NCBI GenBank assembly: GCA_965212595.1 | Contig: CBDBVE010000024.1 | Location: 186,001-250,000, forward strand | DNA length: 64,000 bases | Source of the DNA: Poritiphilus sp965212595 | GTDB lineage: Bacteria; Bacteroidota; Bacteroidia; Flavobacteriales; Flavobacteriaceae | Reading direction: 5' to 3' | Shown: piece by piece, positions 1 to 8,790 of the stretch | Position numbering within the stretch: the stretch's first letter is position 1 | Layout: each line of letters begins with the position of its first letter | The notes under the pieces: generated by a model | Databases searched by the model: none | The model's input: the letters and a program-made list of their open reading frames with translations, nothing else | What the model was told of the DNA's origin: nothing | Position numbers and translations under genes: made by a program

Positions 1-795
1 CAGGTAGACAAAGCCCGAGTATTTTATGATCACCTGCATCAGCATGACGAAATACAAATCAGTTATCTGGTCAAAGGAGAGGGTAAGTTAATTATAGGTG
101 ACAGTGTTCACCCCTATTCAAAAGGTGATCTTTTTGTCATTGGCAAAAACTGCCCACATGTATTTCAGAGTTCTCAAAGTGGCGGCGGATCTCATATGAT
201 TTCTGTTTTTTTTACCGAAGATTCATTCGGACCAGAATTCTTCAAAATACCTGAGACAGAGATTTTACAACCTTTTTTTGAGCATTCTAAAACAGGCTTT
301 CAGATTTTATCCAATACTGCCCACCTGGAAACAGCCTTTACGAGCCTACCTGGTCTCGATCAATTCATGCGATTTCTGGTTTTTTTAGATCTTCTAAAGA
401 CCGTTGTTGCCTCAGATATAAAGCAACTAACCGGATTTGAGCGACCCAAAAGGATTCCAAAGGACCAAGGGAATCGCATTGGTGTAGTTTTTGATTATGT
501 AATGAATAATTTTCAAAAGGAAATAGACCTTGAATCTATCGCGGCAATGGTTTTTATGACTCCTCCTGCCTTCTGCCGGTTTTTTAAAAGGCATACCAAT
601 AAAACCTTCTTCCAATTCCTGATTGCTCTGAGAATTGAACATGCCTGTCAGTTGTTGAAGGCATCACCCCAACTTCCAATTGCGGAGATTAGTGAGTTAT
701 CCGGATTTCGATCTATTTCTAACTTCAATAGAATGTTCAAAAAACTAAAAGCCTGTACGCCGAGGGAGTATTTTGATATGCAGTTGGCAGTTTGA
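1..795 (+). CDS. AraC-family transcriptional regulator, 5' truncated by window edge
   Basis: The reading frame is open from base 1, so the N terminus lies outside the window; 264 residues are visible. The first ~100 residues look like the AraC cupin sensing domain (HQHDEIQISYLVKGEG, then a GDLFVIGKNCPHVF stretch). The last ~100 residues (bases ~468-780) are the paired helix-turn-helix AraC DNA-binding domain, ending in the typical GFRSISNFNRMFKKLKACTPREY signature. It should act as a cytoplasmic ligand-responsive regulator; the ligand and targets cannot be told. An internal ATG at 196 would give 199 residues but would cut off most of the cupin, so it is not the start. Confidence 0.9.
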   Translation, partial: QVDKARVFYDHLHQHDEIQISYLVKGEGKLIIGDSVHPYSKGDLFVIGKNCPHVFQSSQSGGGSHMISVFFTEDSFGPEFFKIPETEILQPFFEHSKTGFQILSNTAHLETAFTSLPGLDQFMRFLVFLDLLKTVVASDIKQLTGFERPKRIPKDQGNRIGVVFDYVMNNFQKEIDLESIAAMVFMTPPAFCRFFKRHTNKTFFQFLIALRIEHACQLLKASPQLPIAEISELSGFRSISNFNRMFKKLKACTPREYFDMQLAV

Positions 796-883
796 GGAAA
801 TGCAAGATTTATGGTTTTCTTTTAAATTTTTCCTGTTCTTTTCCCTATTTTTGGGAAATTTTGAATTTTATACGCTCTTGATT

Positions 884-2446
884 ATGAAAAAGTTATTGTG
901 GGTTTTCCTTGGTTTAGTAATGTCGTGCAACAGTGCTCAGAAAATGGTTTCCGAACCAGCTGCCGGAGCCGAACCTACACAGGTCAATGAAATTACCTAT
1001 GCCGAAACAATTTCTGAAGCTGACCTCAAGGAACATCTATTTACTTATGCCTCTGATGAATTTGAAGGTAGAGAGACTGGAAAGCCAGGGCAAAAAAAGG
1101 CTGTTGAATATATTAAAAACGCTTATGAAAAACTAGGCATCCCAGCAGCTAAGGCAGACGGAGACTATTTTCAGAAGGTACCACTGGAGATCACCAAACT
1201 CCCCACGGGCACTATAGTCGTTAATGATAAAGAGTATACAATAGGAGCAGATTTTTTAACCTTTTCCAAAACAGAAGGCTCCTATGACGAGGTCCAGTAT
1301 GTGGGTTATGGGATCGAGGAAGGAGACTACTCTGATTACAAAGGGCTAGATGTTAAAGGCAAAATAGTTCTTATGAAATTTGGAGAACCTACCAACGAGG
1401 ACGGGACTTATACACTTTCAGGGAGCTCTGAAAAATCTGTTTGGAGCAATGTTTCGGAGGCCATGGGCAAAAGAACCCGACTGGCCGCGGAAAAAGGTGC
1501 GAAGGGAATTTTGTATTACGATACGGCCAATTATCAAAGATTCAAAGGCTACTACAATTACATGAAGACGAACAACAGGGGAAGTATGGCGTTGGGACGC
1601 AGTGATGATGGTCCTTCGGTAGTGGTTCTAAATGATCTGGTAGCAAAGGTTTTATTGCCAAATATCGGTGAACTTACTGAGGCTAAGCGCATATCAACCG
1701 CAATTACTTTTAAGCTCGAAAGTGCGAACGAAGAAGTGAATTCAGAAAATGTCGTGGCGGTACTTAAAGGTTCCGAAAAACCAGAGGAATATGTAATTAT
1801 TTCATCTCACCTGGATCATATTGGAGTTTCGGCAAGTGGTGAGATTAACAACGGAGCTGATGACGACGGTTCTGGAACTGTAGCAATGTTAGAAATGGCC
1901 GAGGCCTTTAAGAAAGCTGCAGATGCAGGCGATGGTCCTAAAAGGTCTATAGTATTTCTACACGTCACAGGTGAAGAGAAAGGACTTCTGGGTTCTCAAT
2001 ATTATACAGATCGTGAACCCATATTCCCACTTGCACAGACTGTGGCTAATCTCAATATAGATATGATAGGAAGAATTGATCCAAAGCGGGACGGGGAAAG
2101 AAATTATATTTATTTGATTGGGTCAGACAAGTTAAGTACTGATTTGCATGAACTCTCTGAAGCCGTGAATGAAAAATACACCAATATCGAATTAGATTAC
2201 AAATACAATGATGAAAATGATCCTAACAGGTTCTATTATAGAAGCGATCACTACAATTTTGCAAAAAATAATATCCCTATCATTTTCTATTTCAACGGTA
2301 CACATGCCGATTATCATCGCCCTGGGGATACCCCGGACAAGATTAATTACGACTTACTGGAAAACAGGACAAGGTTAGTTTTCTATACGGCCTGGGAAGT
2401 AGCTAACAGAGAGCAGCGTGTGGTGGTTGACAAGTCCTCGAAGTAA
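884..2446 (+). CDS. M28-family metallopeptidase, lipoprotein-like
   Basis: Zinc-dependent M28 aminopeptidase, 520 residues, probably exported. I chose the ATG at 884: it gives a short signal sequence with a Cys after MKKLLWVFLGLVMS, whereas the longer frame from 773 overlaps the previous gene and adds a non-signal leader. A protease-associated domain sits around residues 150-290. Metal-site residues are visible: H309 and D311 (SHLDHIG), D326 (GADDDGSGT), E364/E365 (TGEEKG), D393 (NIDMIG) and H478 (HADYHRPGDTPDK). It probably acts in the periplasm or outer membrane in peptide degradation. It stands alone and is followed by a strong terminator. Confidence 0.9.
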   Translation: MKKLLWVFLGLVMSCNSAQKMVSEPAAGAEPTQVNEITYAETISEADLKEHLFTYASDEFEGRETGKPGQKKAVEYIKNAYEKLGIPAAKADGDYFQKVPLEITKLPTGTIVVNDKEYTIGADFLTFSKTEGSYDEVQYVGYGIEEGDYSDYKGLDVKGKIVLMKFGEPTNEDGTYTLSGSSEKSVWSNVSEAMGKRTRLAAEKGAKGILYYDTANYQRFKGYYNYMKTNNRGSMALGRSDDGPSVVVLNDLVAKVLLPNIGELTEAKRISTAITFKLESANEEVNSENVVAVLKGSEKPEEYVIISSHLDHIGVSASGEINNGADDDGSGTVAMLEMAEAFKKAADAGDGPKRSIVFLHVTGEEKGLLGSQYYTDREPIFPLAQTVANLNIDMIGRIDPKRDGERNYIYLIGSDKLSTDLHELSEAVNEKYTNIELDYKYNDENDPNRFYYRSDHYNFAKNNIPIIFYFNGTHADYHRPGDTPDKINYDLLENRTRLVFYTAWEVANREQRVVVDKSSK

Positions 2447-2467
2447 ACGAAAGGTTTCAAAATATCA

Positions 2468-2494
2468 AACTCCGGCAATAGCCGGAGTTTTTTT
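2468..2494 (+). terminator. Rho-independent terminator of the M28 gene
   Basis: CTCCGGC, loop AATA, GCCGGAG form a 7-bp GC-rich hairpin, extended by flanking AAA/TTT and followed by seven T residues. It lies 20 bases after the peptidase stop codon. Confidence 0.85.
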
Positions 2495-2509
2495 GCGCCT
2501 AAGTTTTCC

Positions 2510-2544
2510 AAAAAAGAGCCTTCAAAAAGAAGATTGTGAAGGCT
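2510..2544 (-). terminator. Terminator-like hairpin, minus strand
   Basis: AGCCTTC (2517-2523) pairs with GAAGGCT (2538-2544). Read on the minus strand the stem is followed by C and six T residues (2515-2510), the form of an intrinsic terminator. It would end any minus transcript that reads beyond the tRNA-His terminator, or a separate small transcript from 2545-2690. Confidence 0.5.
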
Positions 2545-2644
2545 TTGCTGATTGAAAGACCAACCTTAGCGAATACTGCCGTTGGCAAGCCGGGTTTCCC
2601 TCTACTTTGTTCGGAACAAACTTCTCACCCTACCCATTCGGCTG
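2545..2644 (-). other. Structured non-coding block downstream of tRNA-His
   Basis: No convincing ORF. Read on the minus strand the segment holds a TTTGTT-CCG-AACAAA hairpin, GGGAAACCC, GCC-AAC-GGC, and several further GC-rich pairings, and is bracketed by two terminator-like hairpins (2645-2680 and 2510-2544). This could be a small RNA co-transcribed with or processed from the tRNA-His transcript, or a genomic repeat. I cannot match it to a known RNA family. Strand is inferred only from the T-runs of the bracketing hairpins. Confidence 0.25.
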
Positions 2645-2680
2645 AAAAAACAAAGTCCCATCATTGACGACAGGACTTTT
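2645..2680 (-). terminator. Terminator downstream of tRNA-His
   Basis: On the minus strand AAAGTCC and GGACTTT form a 7-bp stem with a 14-base loop, followed by GTTTTTT. It begins about 12 bases after the tRNA-His 3' end. Confidence 0.65.
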
Positions 2681-2691
2681 CTCAACTTAGG

Positions 2692-2766
2692 GGTGGAAGA
2701 CCGGGTTCGAACCGGCGACCTCTGGAACCACAATCCAGCGCTCTAACCAACTGAGCTACAACCACC
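2692..2766 (-). tRNA. tRNA-His (anticodon GTG)
   Basis: The minus strand folds into a tRNA cloverleaf: D arm GCTC/GAGC, anticodon stem CTGGA/TCCAG with loop TTGTGGT (anticodon GTG), T arm GCCGG-TTCGAAC-CCGGT. The extra 5' G (2766) opposite the discriminator C (2692) is the G-1 mark of histidine tRNAs. CCA is not encoded. Odd point: the acceptor stem GTGGTTG/CTTCCAC has U-U mismatches at pairs 5-68 and 6-67. Confidence 0.93.
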
Positions 2767-2825
2767 ATTTTGTATTCTGCTTTAGGAACTAGTCTGAGTT
2801 GCTCTTGGTCCCCTATAAGCGGAGG

Positions 2826-2857
2826 CAAAGGTACTTTTTTTTGGGCATTGTTTCAAA
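2826..2857 (-). promoter_or_regulatory. Bacteroidota-type promoter for tRNA-His
   Basis: On the minus strand, TTTG (2857-2854), a 20-bp spacer, then TACCTTTG (2833-2826) match the -33 TTTG / -7 TAnnTTTG consensus. It lies about 60 bases before the tRNA 5' end. Confidence 0.65.
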
Positions 2858-3066
2858 ATAAATAGGGCTATATTTTAGCTTATGAAATTCGGTATTTAGA
2901 ATTTTACTTTCGGCATAGCGCAGCCTCTCCTTGCTCATAAGCAGTAGAATCATCGATGAAATGCAGTTAAACCCAGATAAAACACACAAAAAATGGCGTT
3001 TCACAACATAAATTAGACTATAGGCCTCTTCGAAGGTATTTTTACGCCGTGATTTAGATCGCGAAA

Positions 3067-5157
3067 ATGTCCCGAAGAACCACCTACACAATGGCTCCCA
3101 CAAGAAGCCTAAAAGCACTGCCGTTATTTTTGGCTATACTGCTATGCGGTATCTTAACTGTTTCAGCCCAAAAATCTGAAAGGGACAGTCTTAAAGAACA
3201 ATTGCAAAAACTAAAGGCACAACAGAACTTCTCTGCTAAGGATACTGTTTACATAGATCTCTTGAATGAGCTGGCCTGGAGCTATCGTTATTACAGTGCA
3301 GACAGTTTGCTAGTTGTAGCGAATGAAGCGCTAAAGCAAAGTCAGAACAGCGATTATCAGCGTGGAGAGAGTACCGCTTTGCTTAGGGTCGGAGACTACT
3401 TTTCCGATAAGGGAGATAATGTTAAAGCAATAGAAAAATATTCCTCTGCCCTGGCACTGGCAAATGAAATTGAAGATCGGACTTTGGTGCTAAGAACCAT
3501 GAACAATCTGGCAGGTGAATACGCCTATAAAGGGGATTATGCCAAAGCACTTACGGGATATCTGGACGCCATAGAAAAAGCAGAAGAGGTTAAGGAACTG
3601 AAAATGCTTTCTATTCTCAATGAGAATATAGCCGGACTTTATACTGCTCAAAAAGATTATACCCATGCCTTAGATTTCTATAAAAAGGTAAAAAAGCTCA
3701 ATGACTCTATCGGAGACGATACAAACTCCGCCGAGACTATGAGTAACCTTGCTTCGCTCTACGCGGACATGGGAAAACTGGAATATGCCATGTTTAACAT
3801 CAACAAAAGTATTGCCATTTTTGAGCGGGAAAGAGTGATGGATTGGCTGGCTTATTCCTATGAAATTAAGGGCAAAGTATACCTGAAACAGCAAAAATTC
3901 AAATGGGCACTTTATTGGTACAATCAAAGCGACTTACTTCATGAAAATCTGGATGACGCCAGAAGTAGAATAGATCTTCTCAACGGGATGGCCGAGGCTT
4001 ATCTGGGTCAGGGAAAAGACAGTATTTCTCAAAAACATGCATTAGAAGCTTTCAGGATTTCTGATGACATACAGTTTTTGGAGGGTACTCAAAAATGTGC
4101 AAAAACCCTTTATAAAATCAACAAAAATAAGGGGGATTTTGAAACGGCCCTGGTCTATCATGAAAAATTTCAAAAATTGTCTGATACGCTTTCAAGGAAC
4201 GAGAACAAGAAGACGCTGGCCATGCTGAAGACCAAGAACGAGTATGAGAAACAAAAACACGCGCTAATAGAAGAGAACGAAAAGGCGCTAGCGCAGCAAC
4301 AACGCTATGTAAATGTAGCCATGGCTATTTTACTCATTTTTATTGCCATTACTATTCTTGTTCACAGGGGGCAAAAAATTCAAAGGAAGTTATACAATCA
4401 ACTAAAGTCTAAACAAGAGAAGCTCAAGGTCCGTGAAGGCGAACTGCAGGAAAGCAATGAAACCAAGACCAAATTATTCTCTATTATAGGTCACGACCTC
4501 AGAGGCCCCATTGGTGCCCTGCAAGGCCTTTTAAAAATGTTCAAGGACGGGGAGATAAAAAAATCTGAATTTCTCGATTTTATTCCAAAGTTAAAAGACG
4601 ATGTAGATCACATTTATTTTACATTAAACAACCTCTTGTCCTGGGGTCATACACAAATGAATGGAGCTGTTACCAAACCTTCAACGGTAGCCTTAGAAAA
4701 TCTTGTGACAGATAATATTAACCTGCTTTCTGAAATTGCGGAAACCAAGTCTATAAAAATTATCAGCAAGCTTGCCGAAAACACACTGACCTGGTCTGAC
4801 GGCAATCAAATAGATATTGTGGTAAGGAACCTTATCAGCAATGCGCTGAAGTTCACTCCCGAAAACGGAATGGTTACCATTTCGGCCACGGAAAAGACAG
4901 ACCTCTGGGAGGTTGCGGTTCGAGATACCGGTGTAGGAATGGATCAAATCACGGTTGAAAAGCTTTTTACAAAGAATTCTAACGTGTCTACCTATGGTAC
5001 CAATGACGAAAAAGGAACAGGCTTAGGACTTTCACTCTGCAAAGAAATGATTGAAAAGAACAGCGGAAGCATTTGGGTGGAAAGCGCACTTCGTAAGGGT
5101 AGTACCTTCTATTTTACCGTCCCCAAGGCCAAAAAAGAACTCAGCAAGGCTAGCTAA
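3067..5157 (+). CDS. Membrane TPR-sensor histidine kinase
   Basis: Sensor histidine kinase of 696 residues. A signal peptide (LPLFLAILLCGILTVSAQ) is followed by tetratricopeptide repeats over roughly residues 55-390, a single transmembrane segment at ~414-434, a coiled coil, a HisKA domain with phospho-acceptor H476 (GHDLRGPIGAL) and a HATPase domain (~579-688) with N box NLISNALKF, DTGVGM and GTGLGLS. The TPR sensor should be periplasmic. No response regulator is adjacent, so it is an orphan here. The ATG at 3067 is taken; the ATG at 3091 would also leave the signal peptide intact. Its stop overlaps the stop of the convergent bshB1 gene by 4 bases. Confidence 0.92.
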   Translation: MSRRTTYTMAPTRSLKALPLFLAILLCGILTVSAQKSERDSLKEQLQKLKAQQNFSAKDTVYIDLLNELAWSYRYYSADSLLVVANEALKQSQNSDYQRGESTALLRVGDYFSDKGDNVKAIEKYSSALALANEIEDRTLVLRTMNNLAGEYAYKGDYAKALTGYLDAIEKAEEVKELKMLSILNENIAGLYTAQKDYTHALDFYKKVKKLNDSIGDDTNSAETMSNLASLYADMGKLEYAMFNINKSIAIFERERVMDWLAYSYEIKGKVYLKQQKFKWALYWYNQSDLLHENLDDARSRIDLLNGMAEAYLGQGKDSISQKHALEAFRISDDIQFLEGTQKCAKTLYKINKNKGDFETALVYHEKFQKLSDTLSRNENKKTLAMLKTKNEYEKQKHALIEENEKALAQQQRYVNVAMAILLIFIAITILVHRGQKIQRKLYNQLKSKQEKLKVREGELQESNETKTKLFSIIGHDLRGPIGALQGLLKMFKDGEIKKSEFLDFIPKLKDDVDHIYFTLNNLLSWGHTQMNGAVTKPSTVALENLVTDNINLLSEIAETKSIKIISKLAENTLTWSDGNQIDIVVRNLISNALKFTPENGMVTISATEKTDLWEVAVRDTGVGMDQITVEKLFTKNSNVSTYGTNDEKGTGLGLSLCKEMIEKNSGSIWVESALRKGSTFYFTVPKAKKELSKAS

Positions 5158-5876
5158 ATCAAAGCGTCAAAGCTATCTATGGCTATATGTCGTTCTACAG
5201 TAAACCCCTCTGCATGCTCAGTACCCACGAGGCGTCCGAGGTCTCTGGCTCTATAGGCAATACTTTCCAAAAAATTCTTACTACTGATAGGCGTATTGGG
5301 TTCATCACTTTGTGGGTCGTAAAATTGAGAACTATAGGCCATGATGGCATCCATTTTTTTTTCGATAAAACCCGAGACGTCAACGACAAAGTCCGGCTCT
5401 AAATTCTTCCATTGAATATAGTGGTATACCTGTTTTGGCCTCCACGGCTCCTGCCACGCTTCTTCACCCTGGAGTTTAGTGTCTATTTTCACTAATCCGC
5501 TAAGAAAGCAAGCGTTACTAACTAATTTACTTCCTCTAGGGTGATCTATATGCCTATCGTCTACCGCATTGCAAAGCACTATCTCAGGCCTGTATTTTCT
5601 GATCATTTGAATGACCACCAATTGATGTGCCTTGTCGTTGGTAAAAAAACCATCTGCGAACTCAAGGTTTTCCCTAATTGTCACCCCCAAAATTTCCGCG
5701 GCTTTGGCGGCTTCCTTATCGCGTATTTCGGCAGTTCCCCTGGTTCCAAGCTCTCCCCTGGTTAAATCAATAATTCCTACTTTTTTTCCACGGGCAACCT
5801 CTTTGGCGATAGTTGCTCCTACACTGAGTTCGGCGTCATCGGGATGCGCGCCAAAAACCAGGATATCTAATTTCAT
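5154..5876 (-). CDS. bshB1: Bacillithiol biosynthesis deacetylase BshB1
   Basis: Zinc-dependent deacetylase of the LmbE/PIG-L fold, 240 residues. In bacillithiol synthesis BshB1 removes the acetyl group from GlcNAc-malate. The zinc motif AHPDDAE is at residues 10-16, followed by DLTRGELGTRG, and HPRGSKL provides the third ligand region further on. The length and the LTRGELGTRGT signature are typical of BshB1 rather than of general PIG-L proteins. bshA and bshC are not in the window. It is transcribed away from a 72-base gap after the downstream-oriented PLP gene and may share its transcript. Confidence 0.9.
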   Translation of the reverse strand: MKLDILVFGAHPDDAELSVGATIAKEVARGKKVGIIDLTRGELGTRGTAEIRDKEAAKAAEILGVTIRENLEFADGFFTNDKAHQLVVIQMIRKYRPEIVLCNAVDDRHIDHPRGSKLVSNACFLSGLVKIDTKLQGEEAWQEPWRPKQVYHYIQWKNLEPDFVVDVSGFIEKKMDAIMAYSSQFYDPQSDEPNTPISSKNFLESIAYRARDLGRLVGTEHAEGFTVERHIAIDSFDALI

Positions 5877-5948
5877 AGTAATATTCTAACTTATATCAGT
5901 GGCCCAGGAGACTTCGCCTTCCAAAGCTACTGCGGTTTACGATCTCAA

Positions 5949-7124
5949 TTAATTGGTGGTTATAACAACTTCTTTTTTCAATTTGGTCAAGGCCTGTTCA
6001 ATATCAGCTATCAGGTCTTCGGGCTCTTCAATACCAACGGAAAATCTTATTAACCCATCCCGGATACCTTGTTTCTCTCTTTCATCAGGAGATAACAGGG
6101 CATGTGAGGTAAGGGAGGGCGAAAGTACCGTACTTTCAACCCCTGCCAAACTCATGCTTGGTTTTATCAACTGTAGGGCCTTTTGAAATTTAGAAGCACT
6201 AAGAGCCTTATTTAGTTCGAAAGAAAGCATTCCTCCGTAGCCCTTCATTTGTGACCTGGCCAGCTCGTGTCCAGGATGAGATGCTAAGCCAGGATAGTAT
6301 ACCGCCTCAATGTCTTCGTGCCCCTGCAGGTATTCAGCCATAGCCTGTGCATTTTTGTTTTGAGCTGCGACCCTGATACCCATGGTTTTAATACTCCGTT
6401 CAAGTAGCCAAACGGTGTAATCACTTAAACTTCCACCAAGGCTTCTGGCCAGCTTAAAAATGCGTTCCATATTTTCATGGGTTGAGGCAACAGCTCCTGC
6501 ACAGATATCTGAATGCCCTCCCATATATTTTGTTGCGCTATGTATAACCACATCAATACCAAAATCTGTCGGATTCTGGTTTACCGGACTGGCAAAGGTA
6601 TTGTCTATCATAGAAACCAGTCCGTTTTTCTTTGCGAGGGTTGCAATCTTCCTCAAATCTGTTATTGTCAATAAAGGATTGGAAGGAGTTTCGATATAGA
6701 TTACCTTGGTATTTTCCCTTATTTCGGCCTCAAAATCTGAAGCCGCCAGGCCCTTGGTAAAAGAATAAGAAATACCATAGTTCTCAAATTGTTCCGTAAT
6801 AAGGCTATGTGTACCCCCGTACAATAAATTTTGAAGAACCACATGATCCCCGGCTTTCAAGAAGGCAAGCAAAGAAGTACTTATTGCCGCCATCCCGCTT
6901 CCAAAGATCAGGGCGGCCTCTGTGTGTTCTAAGGCGGCGATCTTTTCGCTAAGCGCCATTTGATTTGGAGTATTAAAATACCTGGGGTATCGCTTTATAT
7001 CAACATCCTCAAAGGCGTAGGAAGTACTCATATAGAGCGGAGACACTGCCCCCTTAAACTCCTTGTCTTCTAAACCTCCGTGATGCGTACAAAGCGTATT
7101 TAAGCCTTGTTTTTTTGTGTTCAT
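5949..7124 (-). CDS. Trans-sulfuration PLP enzyme (cystathionine gamma-synthase/lyase family)
   Basis: Cys/Met-metabolism PLP-dependent enzyme, 391 residues, close to the usual family length. The Schiff-base lysine is K199 in SATKYMGGHSD; D174 (MIDNTFASP) should contact the pyridine nitrogen; GSGMAAIS at ~75-82 is the phosphate-binding region; SLAGVESTVLSPSLTSH is the C-terminal family signature. The family includes cystathionine gamma-synthase, cystathionine gamma-lyase, O-acylhomoserine sulfhydrylase and methionine gamma-lyase; sequence alone does not decide which. Proximity to bshB1 fits a general sulfur/thiol theme but is weak evidence. Confidence 0.88.
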   Translation of the reverse strand: MNTKKQGLNTLCTHHGGLEDKEFKGAVSPLYMSTSYAFEDVDIKRYPRYFNTPNQMALSEKIAALEHTEAALIFGSGMAAISTSLLAFLKAGDHVVLQNLLYGGTHSLITEQFENYGISYSFTKGLAASDFEAEIRENTKVIYIETPSNPLLTITDLRKIATLAKKNGLVSMIDNTFASPVNQNPTDFGIDVVIHSATKYMGGHSDICAGAVASTHENMERIFKLARSLGGSLSDYTVWLLERSIKTMGIRVAAQNKNAQAMAEYLQGHEDIEAVYYPGLASHPGHELARSQMKGYGGMLSFELNKALSASKFQKALQLIKPSMSLAGVESTVLSPSLTSHALLSPDEREKQGIRDGLIRFSVGIEEPEDLIADIEQALTKLKKEVVITTN

Positions 7125-7162
7125 ATCATTTCTTTACTACTGTATAAAGTTACAAAATATGC

Positions 7163-8572
7163 CTATACCTGTACTTTTTTCCAATGCCCCTTTCTAAACC
7201 AAAGAATAGCAATTACAGAAAGCATTACTTCGGCAAGGGTAATAGCCAGAAAAACTCCTAAAGCTCCAAGTTCAAAGGTGATGGCCGCCAAATAGGCAAA
7301 GGGTAATTGAAATATCCAAAAAGAAATAAAATTGATCTTAGTGGGTGTCTTGGTGTCTCCTGCCCCATTGAAAGCCTGGGAAATTACCATACCGTACGCA
7401 TAGAAAATATACCCGGCTGCTACCACCTGTAGACACAATGCGCCATTTTCAACCACACTTGAAGTGGTATTGAACCAGCCAATAATCTCTTTTGCAAAAA
7501 TCAGGTACAGAATAGACACTAAAAGCATAAAATAAGCATTATAGCGTCCGGTTATCCATACCGATTTCTCTGCACGCTCAGGTTGTTGAGCACCCAGATT
7601 TTGACCAACCAAAGTTGCCGCCGCATTGCTCATGCCCCAGGCTGGCATGAAAGTAAACATCATCACCCGGATAGCAATGGTGTATCCTGCCAGGACCTCG
7701 CTTCCAAATTCTGACATTAATCTCATTAGAAAAACCCAGCTCGACGTTCCTATTAAAAATTGTGCAATTCCACCTAGAGAAACTTTGATCAGGTTCGTCA
7801 TCACCTTAAGCTTCAGGGCGACATCCCGTACTCCCAGCTTAATTCTGCTCCATCCGAAGAACAAAATAGCCAATTGAAATAAGACTGCTGTTCCCCGACC
7901 GATATTTGTAGCGACCGCAGCACCCATTACACCCAACTCAGGGAAAGGACCCCAGCCAAAGATGAAGAAAGGATCTAGAACAATATTGAGTCCGTTTGAA
8001 AGGACTAAGGTCCACATAGCCATTGATGCGTCTCCCGCACCTCTGAAAATGGCATTGATCAGGAACAGCAATAAAATGGTGATGTTTCCACCAATCAACC
8101 ATTTGGTATAACCATAGCCTTCGGCAATCAGATCTGGTTCGCCTCCCATCAGGGCAAGGATTTCTCGTGCATATACAAATCCGATTATCCCGATAATCAC
8201 AGCCACAACAACTCCAAGCAGTATGGCCTGCATGGCGGCCTCCTGAGCGCCCTTTACATCTTTTTCGCCAATTCTACGGGCAACCACAGCTGTCGCAGCC
8301 ATACTTAAACCAATAGCAATGGCATAGACCAGGGTAATCACAGATTCTGTAAGACCAATGGTTGCTACCGCATTGACACTAACCTGTGAGACATAGGCAA
8401 TGTCTACTATCGCGAAAATAGATTCCATCATCATCTCCAGGATCATGGGGATGGAAAGCATAAAAATAGCCTTGCGGATACTTCCTGAGGTAAACTCAGT
8501 TTGCTTTCCGGTCACTGCGGCCCAGAAATACTTAAAAAGTTTTTTTATTGAAAGTGTATTTTGATGTGTCAT
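7163..8572 (-). CDS. MATE-family multidrug/toxin efflux transporter
   Basis: Inner-membrane cation-coupled antiporter of the MATE family, 469 residues with about 12 hydrophobic segments and the internal two-fold repeat of the family. The N half has IPMILEMMMESIFAIVDIAYVSQVS, the family helix 1-2 region, and later VVARRIGEKD. The C half has FNGAGDTKTPTKINF, a signature found in NorM/DinF-like members. Substrate unknown. The ATG at 8572 is preceded by a remarkable nested stem structure (8580-8681), which suggests control at the RNA level. Confidence 0.93.
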   Translation of the reverse strand: MTHQNTLSIKKLFKYFWAAVTGKQTEFTSGSIRKAIFMLSIPMILEMMMESIFAIVDIAYVSQVSVNAVATIGLTESVITLVYAIAIGLSMAATAVVARRIGEKDVKGAQEAAMQAILLGVVVAVIIGIIGFVYAREILALMGGEPDLIAEGYGYTKWLIGGNITILLLFLINAIFRGAGDASMAMWTLVLSNGLNIVLDPFFIFGWGPFPELGVMGAAVATNIGRGTAVLFQLAILFFGWSRIKLGVRDVALKLKVMTNLIKVSLGGIAQFLIGTSSWVFLMRLMSEFGSEVLAGYTIAIRVMMFTFMPAWGMSNAAATLVGQNLGAQQPERAEKSVWITGRYNAYFMLLVSILYLIFAKEIIGWFNTTSSVVENGALCLQVVAAGYIFYAYGMVISQAFNGAGDTKTPTKINFISFWIFQLPFAYLAAITFELGALGVFLAITLAEVMLSVIAILWFRKGHWKKVQV

Positions 8573-8579
8573 TTTAAAG

Positions 8580-8681
8580 AAATTATGTTGAAAAGTAAAA
8601 GAAAGATGTCAGTAAGGTATTGTAGTATATACCCTTACTTCTTCGGGAAAAACCCTATGACATCTATTGCGAACATAATTT
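8580..8681 (-). promoter_or_regulatory. Nested stem structure in the 5' leader of the MATE gene (candidate riboswitch or attenuator)
   Basis: Read as minus-strand RNA, three sets of complementary arms are nested. Outer: AAATTATGTT (8681-8672) with AACATAATTT (8589-8580), 10 perfect pairs. Middle: AGATGTCA (8665-8658) with TGACATCT (8611-8604), 8 perfect pairs. Inside: a small GGG-TTTTT-CCC hairpin (8655-8645) and a long hairpin AGTAAGG-G-TAT/ATA-CCTTACT (about 8639-8612). The result is a three-way junction on a long stem ending 7 bases before the ATG. A CATCTTTG box at ~8702-8709 may be the -7 promoter element, placing the structure near the mRNA start. I do not recognise the RNA class. Confidence 0.55.
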
Positions 8682-8790
8682 CTATAACTTCATAATGGAG
8701 GCAAAGATGCAATTTTTTTTGAAAGTTTTTGAAAAAACTCATAAAAATTTTATTTGTCCCTTAAAAATTAACTTTCCATTAAATTAGTTC

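Noticed and set aside
196..795. AraC gene starting at ATG 196
   Set aside because: The same frame is open and conserved from base 1; ATG 196 would remove the sensor domain.
773..883. Extended N terminus of the M28 peptidase from 773
   Set aside because: Overlaps the AraC end and would place the lipoprotein signal 37 residues inside the protein.
2813..3118. 101-codon frame on the minus strand before the TPR kinase
   Set aside because: It overlaps the kinase start, has low-complexity basic composition, and covers the tRNA-His promoter.
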